From Bacteroidota bacterium (lineage in GTDB: Bacteria > Bacteroidota > Ignavibacteria > UBA10030 > UBA8401), in contig JAVBYA010000477.1 of the NCBI GenBank assembly GCA_030824295.1, positions 1-18,176 of the forward strand: a stretch of 18,176 bases of DNA. Reading direction: 5' to 3'. Below the pieces are notes generated by a model, which saw nothing but the letters and a program-made list of their open reading frames with translations, was not told the origin of the DNA and ran no database searches. Below are positions 6,142 to 12,265 of the stretch, piece after piece. Position 1 is the first letter of the stretch. Every line of letters starts with the position of its first letter. The position numbers and the translations under genes were made by a program.

Positions 6142-8235
6142 ATGCGTTTCAAAACGTTGATGATGACCACGATTGCATTCCTCCTGGTATCGGGAATCAT
6201 TGGCTGCGGCGGTTCATACGTTGCAGATATTGCCGGAGATAAGATCTCCATTGAAGAATTCGAACAGGTCTACGCCAAGAATAACGGCGGCTGGGATGCG
6301 GCAAAGAAGACCTCGGTGGAGGACCGTCAGAAATTCCTCGATCTGTATGTGAAATTCCGGCTGAAAGTGAAAGAAGCGTATGCGCTGGGCTATAATAAGG
6401 ACAAGGAACTGCAGAGTGAACTGAACGACTATCGTAAGAACCTCGCGGTCTCCTATATGTTCGAAAAGGAGATCACCAAACCGGCATTGGAACGTCTCTA
6501 TAACCGTAAACGGCAGGAGATCCGCGCCAGCCACATCCTCATCGGCAGCAATTCGCAGAACCCGGCCGATACGCTCGAATATTTCAATAAAGCTATGGCA
6601 CTGATCGATTCGCTGCGCCTCGGCGTTCCGTTCGCTCAGCTGGCTGTCCGTCATTCCACCGATCCCTCCGCACAGTACAATCAGGGGGACCTCTACTATT
6701 TCAGCGCCGGCATGATGGTACCGGAATTCGAGGACGCGGTCTACTCCCTGAAGAAAGGGGAGGTCAGTCAGGTACCGGTCCGCACACAATTCGGCTACCA
6801 CATCATCACCATCACGGACATCCTCCCGAACCAGGGACCGATCCACGTGAGCCATATCATGAAACGCCTTGCACCGAACGCTTCTCCTGAGGATTCCGCT
6901 GCGGCGATGAAGGAACTTTCCGCGTACCGCGATTCCATCCTTGCCGGCAAGGATTTCGGCCTGGTGGCGCGCAATATCTCTGACGATACGTTCAGCGGCG
7001 GCCGCGACGGCGACCTCGGATTCGTGGACCGCGGACGGACCGTGCGGGAATTCGACGATGTCATCTTCAGCATGAAGGACAGCAGCATCTCGCAGATCGT
7101 CCGTACGCAGTTCGGTCTCCACCTGATCAAACGTCACACTTCCAAAGGCATCGCTCCGTACAACGAGATGGAGCAGCAGCTGAAGTCGGAGTACCAGAAC
7201 TACCGCTTCCAGTACGATCAGGACAAGATGGTGGCGAAGATCAAGAAGGAGTACAATTTCGCCGAGAATGCCGACGTCATCTCTGCCTTCACCGGCGCGG
7301 TGGACACGAAGTCCTCTACCGAGGATGCGAACTGGGACAGCACCTTCACCCCCGCCCTCCGCAATGCGGCCATCTTCACCTATGCCGGAAAGAGCATCAC
7401 GCTGGATACGGTGATCGCACTCGTGAAAATGAATCCGGAGCTCAACAACCTCCGCTTCGACCTGCCGAACACCATCAGCACCATCGTCAAAAAGGTCGGC
7501 ACGAACCTCATCACCGAACACCATGCACAGCAGCTGCAGAGCAAGTTCCCCGGATTCGCCCGTACCATGAAGGAATATGAGGAAGGGATCCTCCTCTTCA
7601 AAGCGGAACAGGAACAGGTCTGGAACAAGGTGCAGCCGAACGATTCCACGCTCCGTCTCTTCCATGCGGCGAACCGTTCCAAATATACCTGGCCGGACCG
7701 TGTGAACGCTCAGGAGATCTATGTGAAGAACGACAGTATCGCCAAACTGGTGAAGCGTTCCATGCTTGGCTATACGAGGGACTCACTGGTGGCACGGAAG
7801 AGCAAAGCGAAGAACAAGAAACCGGTGTATGACACGCTGAAGATCGCCGTTGCACCGATCACCTTCGACTCGGCCGCCGTTCTCTTCAACGACCGCGAAG
7901 CGACCAAGGAATCACGCGGTGAACACGGACTGGAGCCGGTCACGAAGAACGATCTAACACGCCGTGCGTGGTCACAAGAGATGAACGATACCACAAGTTT
8001 CTTCGCTAACGAAGGGGGATACTCCATTGTGAAAGTGCTCCAGAAGGATCCGGCGCGCGAGAAGACCTTCGAAGAAGCGGTCTCCGAGGTCTCCGGTGCG
8101 TTCCAGGAGTATGAAACGAAACGGATCGGTGACGAGTGGTATGCATCGCTGCAGAAGAAATACCCCGTCGTCCTGAATGCCGAAGCGGTCGGCAAGACCT
8201 TCACCGGTCAGACCGCACCGGCGGAACAGCCTTGA
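6142..8235 (+). CDS. Periplasmic peptidyl-prolyl isomerase with two parvulin domains, lipoprotein
   Basis: The 697-residue envelope foldase has a short lipoprotein signal (MRFKTLMMTTIAFLLVSG) and lipobox GIIGC. A SurA/PpiD-like helical N-terminal region follows. There are two consecutive parvulin (PpiC) domains. The first runs from ASHILIG near residue 130 to FGYHIITI near 220; the second runs from HVSHIM near 235 to FGLHLIKRH near 330. Both keep the parvulin anchors SHI, a GDL(Y/G)F segment, EF-D/E and FG(Y/L)H. The remaining 360 residues are mostly charged and helical with no domain I can name. Start: AGGAG at 6127-6131 points to the ATG at 6142; earlier ATGs (6097, 6124) lack a ribosome-binding site and would put extra residues before the signal peptide. 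It is the first of three folding-factor genes, and its stop overlaps the next start (TGATG). Confidence 0.88.
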   Translation: MRFKTLMMTTIAFLLVSGIIGCGGSYVADIAGDKISIEEFEQVYAKNNGGWDAAKKTSVEDRQKFLDLYVKFRLKVKEAYALGYNKDKELQSELNDYRKNLAVSYMFEKEITKPALERLYNRKRQEIRASHILIGSNSQNPADTLEYFNKAMALIDSLRLGVPFAQLAVRHSTDPSAQYNQGDLYYFSAGMMVPEFEDAVYSLKKGEVSQVPVRTQFGYHIITITDILPNQGPIHVSHIMKRLAPNASPEDSAAAMKELSAYRDSILAGKDFGLVARNISDDTFSGGRDGDLGFVDRGRTVREFDDVIFSMKDSSISQIVRTQFGLHLIKRHTSKGIAPYNEMEQQLKSEYQNYRFQYDQDKMVAKIKKEYNFAENADVISAFTGAVDTKSSTEDANWDSTFTPALRNAAIFTYAGKSITLDTVIALVKMNPELNNLRFDLPNTISTIVKKVGTNLITEHHAQQLQSKFPGFARTMKEYEEGILLFKAEQEQVWNKVQPNDSTLRLFHAANRSKYTWPDRVNAQEIYVKNDSIAKLVKRSMLGYTRDSLVARKSKAKNKKPVYDTLKIAVAPITFDSAAVLFNDREATKESRGEHGLEPVTKNDLTRRAWSQEMNDTTSFFANEGGYSIVKVLQKDPAREKTFEEAVSEVSGAFQEYETKRIGDEWYASLQKKYPVVLNAEAVGKTFTGQTAPAEQP

Positions 8236-9125
8236 TGACCGCTCTGCGCACAATACTGGCTCGGGAGGAAAGCGCTCGCCGCTTTCCTCTTTTTGTTTCC
8301 ACCCTGCTTCTGCTGGTGGCGGCCGGTTGTACGCAGACCGACGTGCCCGGGACGGTGATTGCCCGGGTGAATGAGAGTGTGCTGACCATGGAACAGGTCC
8401 GCGCGAATTCGGACCCGGCGCGCACCCTCACGCAGAACGAAGTGCGGCAGTATGCGAACCGCTGGGTGGTGAATGAGCTCCTCTTTCAGGAGGCCCGCGC
8501 GCGCGGATACGATGAATCCGAACAGCTGCTGGCAAAGGTGCGCGAAGCGCAGAAACAGCTGACCATCGCCGATCTGCTGGAGCGAGAGGTCTATTCCCTC
8601 GCGGAAAGCTCCATCCAGCCGAGCGAGATCGCCACTTACTATCAGGCACATGCCGCAGAGTTCGTGCTGCAGGAGGACGTTGCCCGTCTCTCCGTTGCCA
8701 TCTTCGCAGAATTGGAGCCGGCGAACCGATTCCGTTCCTCCGCGCTCGGCGAATCCGGCTGGGAAGCCGGCATCGCCGCCGCAGCGGCAGACCAGTCGAA
8801 CGGACTCATCTCCTACGCCGACTCGACGTTCTACACCGCGTCCTCGCTCTATCCTCCCGAACTGTGGAAGGTGGCGAATGCGCTCGGCATGCTGGAGGTC
8901 TCATTCCCGGTGAAGACGAGCGTGGGATTCGTGGTGATGCGGTCGCTCGGACAGTTCAAGGTCGGCGGCGCCGCGCCGATATCTTTTGTTGAACCGCAGA
9001 TACGCAGCCGTCTGGCGATGGAACGGCGGCAGGAACGGTACCAGCAGTACATCCAGAGTCTCCGCGCGAAACACGCGGTGCAGATGATGGTCGCCGTGCA
9101 GGATACACTTTCCGGAGAACGATAA
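8235..9125 (+). CDS. SurA-like periplasmic lipoprotein without a recognisable parvulin core
   Basis: The 296-residue protein has a long n-region (MTALRTILAREESARRFP), a hydrophobic core and lipobox VAAGC (Cys32). The next segment (VIARVNESVLTMEQVR, then helices to about 125) resembles the SurA N-terminal chaperone domain. The following 110 residues sit where a parvulin domain would be and end with a remnant (VKTSVGFVVMRSL) aligning to the usual V-T-FGYHII strand. The SHIL start, GGDLG loop and catalytic His are missing, so isomerase activity is unlikely. A C-terminal helix (MERRQERYQQYIQSLRA) matches SurA ends. Its start overlaps the upstream stop by one base (TGATG). A terminator-like hairpin lies inside codons 10-22. 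It probably works as a substrate-holding chaperone with its neighbours. Confidence 0.8.
   Translation: MTALRTILAREESARRFPLFVSTLLLLVAAGCTQTDVPGTVIARVNESVLTMEQVRANSDPARTLTQNEVRQYANRWVVNELLFQEARARGYDESEQLLAKVREAQKQLTIADLLEREVYSLAESSIQPSEIATYYQAHAAEFVLQEDVARLSVAIFAELEPANRFRSSALGESGWEAGIAAAAADQSNGLISYADSTFYTASSLYPPELWKVANALGMLEVSFPVKTSVGFVVMRSLGQFKVGGAAPISFVEPQIRSRLAMERRQERYQQYIQSLRAKHAVQMMVAVQDTLSGER
8265..8298 (+). terminator. Terminator-like hairpin inside a coding region
   Basis: A 10-bp perfect stem (8265-8274 with 8280-8289) has a 5-nt loop and is immediately followed by TTTTTGTTT (8290-8298). It meets the usual intrinsic-terminator description but lies 30 nt after the start codon of the second folding-factor gene. 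Whether it terminates is untested; ribosome movement would melt it. Confidence 0.5.
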
Positions 9126-9129
9126 CCCT

Positions 9130-10392
9130 ATGAAATTCTTTGCAGCGATATTGATGTCCGTTACGCTCCTTTCCGCTCAGCAGTCCCTGGACCGCATCAT
9201 CGCCGTTGTGGACCGCGAGGTGATCACGGAATCGGACCTGAACTTCACCGTGCAGCAGCTGGCGGTGCAGAACCGGCTTGACCCGAAATCCACCGAACTG
9301 CGCGACCGTGTATTGGACGGCATGATCAACGACAAGCTCGTGCTTGCGCAGGCGATCGAGGACAGCGTGATCGTCACGGACGAAGAGGTGACCGAACGGC
9401 TCGAGCAGCAGATCTCCCGCATGGTGTATCAGGTGGGCGGACAGGAGAAGCTGGAGGAAGTGTACGGCATGTCCGTGAACCGGATGAAGCGCGACTTCCA
9501 GTTCCGCGAACTCATCCGCAAACAGATGCTCGTGCAGAAGATCCAGCAGCAGCGGCAGATGCAGCTCACCGTGTCGCGCCGCGAGGTGGAGGAGTTCTTC
9601 ACCACGTACAAGGACAGCATCCCTCCGGTGCCGATGGAATATGAATTGAGCCACATCTATGTGGAGCCGAAGCCGGACAGCAGTGTGCTGAAATCAACGG
9701 TGGCGCGCATCCAGACGATCGCGGACAGCATCAAAGCGGGGGGCGATTTCGCGCTCTTCGCCAAACGGTATTCATCGGACGGTTCCGCAGACCAGGGCGG
9801 CGACCTCGGATTCGCCCGTCGCGGTTCGTTCGTGAAGGAGTTCGAAGAAGTGGCGTTCACCTTGTCCGTGAACGAGGTCTCCAAACCGGTCAAGACGCAG
9901 TTCGGGTATCACATCATCCAATTGGTGGAACGGCGCGGCGATGCCGTTCGCACACGCCACATCCTCTTCCCGCTGGAGATGTCCCAGGCGAACGACGACA
10001 GTGCCGTCGCTTTGCTCGGACGGCTGCGTGCTGAGGCGCTCAAGGGAGTGAGTTTCGGATTCCTGGCGCGGTTGAATTCCGAGGACCCGGATACGAAGGA
10101 TATCGGCGGCGATCTGGGGCGTGTGTCCGGCGACCAGCTGGACCCGGCGTTCGCAGATTTCGTGAAGTCCGCCAAAGCCGGGGACATCAGCGAGCCGCGG
10201 AAGTTGACCGTGCAGAACAAATACGGCTACCACATCATCTATGTCCGCTCGATCACACCGGAACACACCATCAACATGACGGATGACTATAAACGGCTGG
10301 AACAGCTGGCACTGCAGTTCAAACTGAGCACGACATACGAACAATGGGTGGATGAGCTGCGGAAGAACATCTATTGGGAGAAGAAACTGTAG
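9130..10392 (+). CDS. surA: SurA-type periplasmic chaperone / peptidyl-prolyl isomerase
   Basis: The 420-residue secreted chaperone helps deliver outer-membrane proteins through the periplasm. The signal peptide MKFFAAILMSVTLLSAQ is followed directly by the SurA N-domain opener SLDRIIAVVDREVITESDL (19-37). Two parvulin domains follow. The first runs about 171-268 (ELSHIYVE, GGDLGFARRGSFVKEFEE, FGYHIIQLVE); the second runs about 274-380 (RTRHILF, GGDLGRVS, KYGYHIIYV). A short C-terminal helix (YEQWVDELRKNIYW) matches the SurA tail. The length is near that of E. coli SurA (428). It starts 4 nt after the stop of the second gene and has a GGAGA 11-12 nt upstream, so it belongs to the same transcript. 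No convincing terminator follows it. Confidence 0.92.
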   Translation: MKFFAAILMSVTLLSAQQSLDRIIAVVDREVITESDLNFTVQQLAVQNRLDPKSTELRDRVLDGMINDKLVLAQAIEDSVIVTDEEVTERLEQQISRMVYQVGGQEKLEEVYGMSVNRMKRDFQFRELIRKQMLVQKIQQQRQMQLTVSRREVEEFFTTYKDSIPPVPMEYELSHIYVEPKPDSSVLKSTVARIQTIADSIKAGGDFALFAKRYSSDGSADQGGDLGFARRGSFVKEFEEVAFTLSVNEVSKPVKTQFGYHIIQLVERRGDAVRTRHILFPLEMSQANDDSAVALLGRLRAEALKGVSFGFLARLNSEDPDTKDIGGDLGRVSGDQLDPAFADFVKSAKAGDISEPRKLTVQNKYGYHIIYVRSITPEHTINMTDDYKRLEQLALQFKLSTTYEQWVDELRKNIYWEKKL

Positions 10393-10440
10393 CACCCCCC
10401 GGTGCGGACGACGCCCCGCCGAAATAGTGCGGGACGCAAT

Positions 10441-10469
10441 TTGTAACTCGAAATTATTTTCATTATACT
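10441..10469 (+). promoter_or_regulatory. rpsT promoter
   Basis: A -35 TTGTAA (10441-10446), a 17-nt spacer and a -10 TATACT (10464-10469) lie in an AT-rich stretch about 37 nt before the rpsT start. This is the best promoter match in the window. An AGGAG ribosome-binding site (10494-10498) follows, 7 nt before the ATG. Confidence 0.75.
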
Positions 10470-10505
10470 AACACATACTATCAACGCAAAACGAGGAGAA
10501 ACACC

Positions 10506-10760
10506 ATGGCACAGCATAAATCAGCAGAAAAACGGAACCGCGCGAACGAACGCCGCGCCAAACGCAATGTGGCGGACAAATCGACGATGCGGACGCTCTT
10601 GAAGAAGGTCCGCTCCACCGAGACCAAAGATACCGCCGTTTCGCTGCTGAAAGAGACCATTTCGTTCCTGGATAAACTGGCCGGCAAAAAGGTCATCCAT
10701 CCGAACAAAGCGTCGAACCTGAAGTCGAAACTGACCAGGTACGTGAACAAACTGAAGTAA
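10506..10760 (+). CDS. rpsT: 30S ribosomal protein S20
   Basis: The 84-residue basic protein has the S20 signature: MAQHKSAEKRNRANERRAKRN at the start, helix-rich throughout, and the conserved KKVIHPNKASNLKSKL block near the C-terminus. It binds 16S rRNA early in 30S assembly. The length matches the usual 84-90. It has its own promoter, a strong AGGAG ribosome-binding site and a terminator, so it is monocistronic. No clear autoregulatory leader structure is visible in the short 5' region. Confidence 0.96.
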   Translation: MAQHKSAEKRNRANERRAKRNVADKSTMRTLLKKVRSTETKDTAVSLLKETISFLDKLAGKKVIHPNKASNLKSKLTRYVNKLK

Positions 10761-10777
10761 TTTCGGTTTGACCGAAA
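10761..10777 (+). repeat. Small hairpin directly after the rpsT stop
   Basis: TTTCGGT and ACCGAAA (10761-10767 with 10771-10777) form a perfect 7-bp stem with a 3-nt loop. It starts at the first base after the stop codon and lies 7 nt before the terminator stem. It may protect the 3' end or assist termination. Confidence 0.5.
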
Positions 10778-10784
10778 CGAACAG

Positions 10785-10812
10785 AGCCCTCACACGAGGG
10801 CTTTGTTGTTTT
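10785..10812 (+). terminator. rpsT intrinsic terminator
   Basis: AGCCCTC (10785-10791) pairs with GAGGGCT (10796-10802) across an ACAC loop and is followed by TTGTTGTTTT. It lies 24 nt after the rpsT stop. Confidence 0.85.
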
Positions 10813-10823
10813 AAAGCGATTCA

Positions 10824-10854
10824 GGTGAGTGTCACCTCAAAGGTGACACTCACC
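10824..10854. repeat. 31-bp hairpin element, copy 1
   Basis: A perfect 14-bp inverted repeat, GGTGAGTGTCACCT (10824-10837) with AGGTGACACTCACC (10841-10854), has loop CAA. It has the same size and inner GTCACCT-nnn-AGGTGAC core as the element at 17894-17924. The two differ at two positions per arm, and both changes are compensated. Confidence 0.85.
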
Positions 10855-10869
10855 GTCGTTCTCGTACAA

Positions 10870-10897
10870 CAAAAAGGTCGAAGCAGCGCTTCGACCT
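10870..10897 (-). terminator. Hairpin terminating the TPR gene
   Basis: AGGTCGAAGC (10875-10884) pairs with GCTTCGACCT (10888-10897), a 10-bp stem with a 3-nt loop. Read on the minus strand it is followed by TTTTTGTTG. It lies about 46 nt beyond the stop of the TPR gene and faces the rpsT terminator, so the convergent genes are insulated from each other. It may also be a dispersed repeat rather than a dedicated terminator. Confidence 0.65.
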
Positions 10898-10942
10898 ACA
10901 TTTTTCCTCTGCGTTCTTTGCGTGCTCCGCGGTGAATATTGT

Positions 10943-12163
10943 TTACAGAAGTCCGTCCTTTTCCATCTGCAGTTTCGTCAGCTCGCGCACGCGCTTCTGG
11001 TAGTCCGCTCCTTTGCCCGGCTGAGAGAACATGAGGATCTCGTACGCCTGGATGGCGGCACGGTACTCTCCCTGCGACGCATAGATCTCTGCCAGGGTCG
11101 GTGTGACGGCATCCGATTCATACGCCTGCTCGTCCTGTACATCCTGCGGAACCGGTGTGGAGGGGATATAATTCTCTTTCGGTACGATACGCTCGGCGCT
11201 CTGCAGTTTCTCTGTGAGCGAGTCGAGGTCGGTGGGAGTATAGGTCTGCTCCGGCTCCGGTGATGCCGTGCCGGTCATCTCGGCGTAGAGCTGAGCCTGT
11301 TCCGGCGAAGAGAAGACCGGTTCGGGTTCGAAATGTTCTTCCGCCGGTGCGAACGGCTGTGCGGGAGCGGCAGGTTCCGGCTCCACGTACGCATCGTTCA
11401 CGAATTCGTGCGAGGGCATCAGTTCGAACGTCGGCTGTTCGATGACCGGAGGCGCGATGACCGCAGCGGGGACCGCTTCACCGCTCAGGTAATCGTCCAG
11501 ACGGATCGGCGCATCGATGTCGATGCGCTGCTGATTCTGCGCGAAGTATTCATCGTAGGTCGGGAAATTCTCTTCCTGTGCGCGGGAATATTCCTGCTGC
11601 GGTTCCACAGACGGTTCCGCGGACTGCGCGGATGATTCCAATTCCGCTTCCACTGCTTCCAATCCCGGGAACCCCATCTCTTCGAATGAGGGAAGGACGA
11701 ATTCCGGTTCTGCTGCAGAAGGGGTATCGGCCGAGAACTGGTCCGGAAGCGGTTCAGGTTCCGGCGAGGATGTCACAGCCGGCGCAGCAGAGGCATCAGC
11801 AGCGGTCCCTTCCGGAATTGCGAAATAGGTCGCATCGGTGGTGCGGGTGGACTCATCCGGTTTATTCGGAACGGAGGCAAGGAGCTGCGCGGCGGTCTGA
11901 TTGAACGGCGAGAGTTCCAGTGCTTTGGTGAACGCTTTAACGGCGTAGGAATATTCCTTGAACGCCAGATGCGCTTTGCCGAGCACGATATACCCGGCGT
12001 AGTAGTTGGGAAAGGACGGGATCCCCTCTTCCAGCAGCTTCATCGCTTCGGCATACTGTTCCTTGGTCAGGTACAGGTCCGCAAGACGGGCGAAGAGCAT
12101 GGAGCCGGGATTCTCGGCCATCTTCTGCGCAAGGAACTCTATGTCGAATTCTTCTAATTCCAT
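10943..12163 (-). CDS. TPR-repeat protein with long acidic, proline-rich linker
   Basis: The 406-residue protein has no signal peptide. Residues about 1-95 form two to three tetratricopeptide repeats (ARLADLYLTKEQYAEAMKLLEEGI; AGYIVLGKAHLAFKEYSYAVKAFTKALEL). Residues about 100-345 are a low-complexity linker dominated by P, E, A and S. A final TPR (PTLAEIYASQGEYRAAIQAYEILMFSQP) closes the protein. TPRs bind partner proteins; the partner is unknown. The layout of TPR caps joined by a disordered linker suggests a scaffold. No ribosome-binding site precedes the ATG, and a hairpin plus T-tract touches it. The next Met (residue 15) would cut into the first helix pair, so I keep this start. It is downstream of, and possibly related to, the glycosyltransferase gene. 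Confidence 0.8.
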   Translation of the reverse strand: MELEEFDIEFLAQKMAENPGSMLFARLADLYLTKEQYAEAMKLLEEGIPSFPNYYAGYIVLGKAHLAFKEYSYAVKAFTKALELSPFNQTAAQLLASVPNKPDESTRTTDATYFAIPEGTAADASAAPAVTSSPEPEPLPDQFSADTPSAAEPEFVLPSFEEMGFPGLEAVEAELESSAQSAEPSVEPQQEYSRAQEENFPTYDEYFAQNQQRIDIDAPIRLDDYLSGEAVPAAVIAPPVIEQPTFELMPSHEFVNDAYVEPEPAAPAQPFAPAEEHFEPEPVFSSPEQAQLYAEMTGTASPEPEQTYTPTDLDSLTEKLQSAERIVPKENYIPSTPVPQDVQDEQAYESDAVTPTLAEIYASQGEYRAAIQAYEILMFSQPGKGADYQKRVRELTKLQMEKDGLL

Positions 12164-12197
12164 AAAAAATGCCAGTGAAAGCGATTTTCACTGGCAT
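12164..12197 (-). promoter_or_regulatory. Hairpin plus T-tract abutting the TPR gene start
   Basis: A perfect 12-bp stem (12169-12180 with 12186-12197) has a 5-nt loop. Read on the minus strand it is followed by TTTTT and then the ATG at 12163. It looks like an intrinsic terminator or attenuator and leaves no room for a ribosome-binding site. Confidence 0.6.
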
Positions 12198-12226
12198 AAA
12201 ATAGTCAACTCTGACGTGATTTGCAA
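12198..12226 (-). promoter_or_regulatory. Candidate promoter of the TPR gene
   Basis: On the minus strand, TTGCAA (12221-12226), a 17-nt spacer and TATTTT (12198-12203). The predicted start near 12191 falls inside the hairpin before the gene, so a transcript from here would carry only part of that stem. Confidence 0.4.
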
Positions 12227-12249
12227 AAAAGGAACGCTGCCGTGCAGCG
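12225..12249 (-). terminator. Terminator of the glycosyltransferase gene
   Basis: A 6-bp GC stem (12244-12249 with 12235-12240) has a 3-nt loop. Read on the minus strand it is followed by TTCCTTTTTT. It lies 16 nt after the glycosyltransferase stop. Confidence 0.6.
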
Positions 12250-12265
12250 GGCCGGGGTGACGGAC

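Noticed and set aside
10392..10434. Terminator after surA (GCACC/GGTGC stem at 10392-10405 and CCCGC/GCGGG stem downstream)
   Set aside because: Only 5-bp stems and no T-tract, so I cannot support termination.
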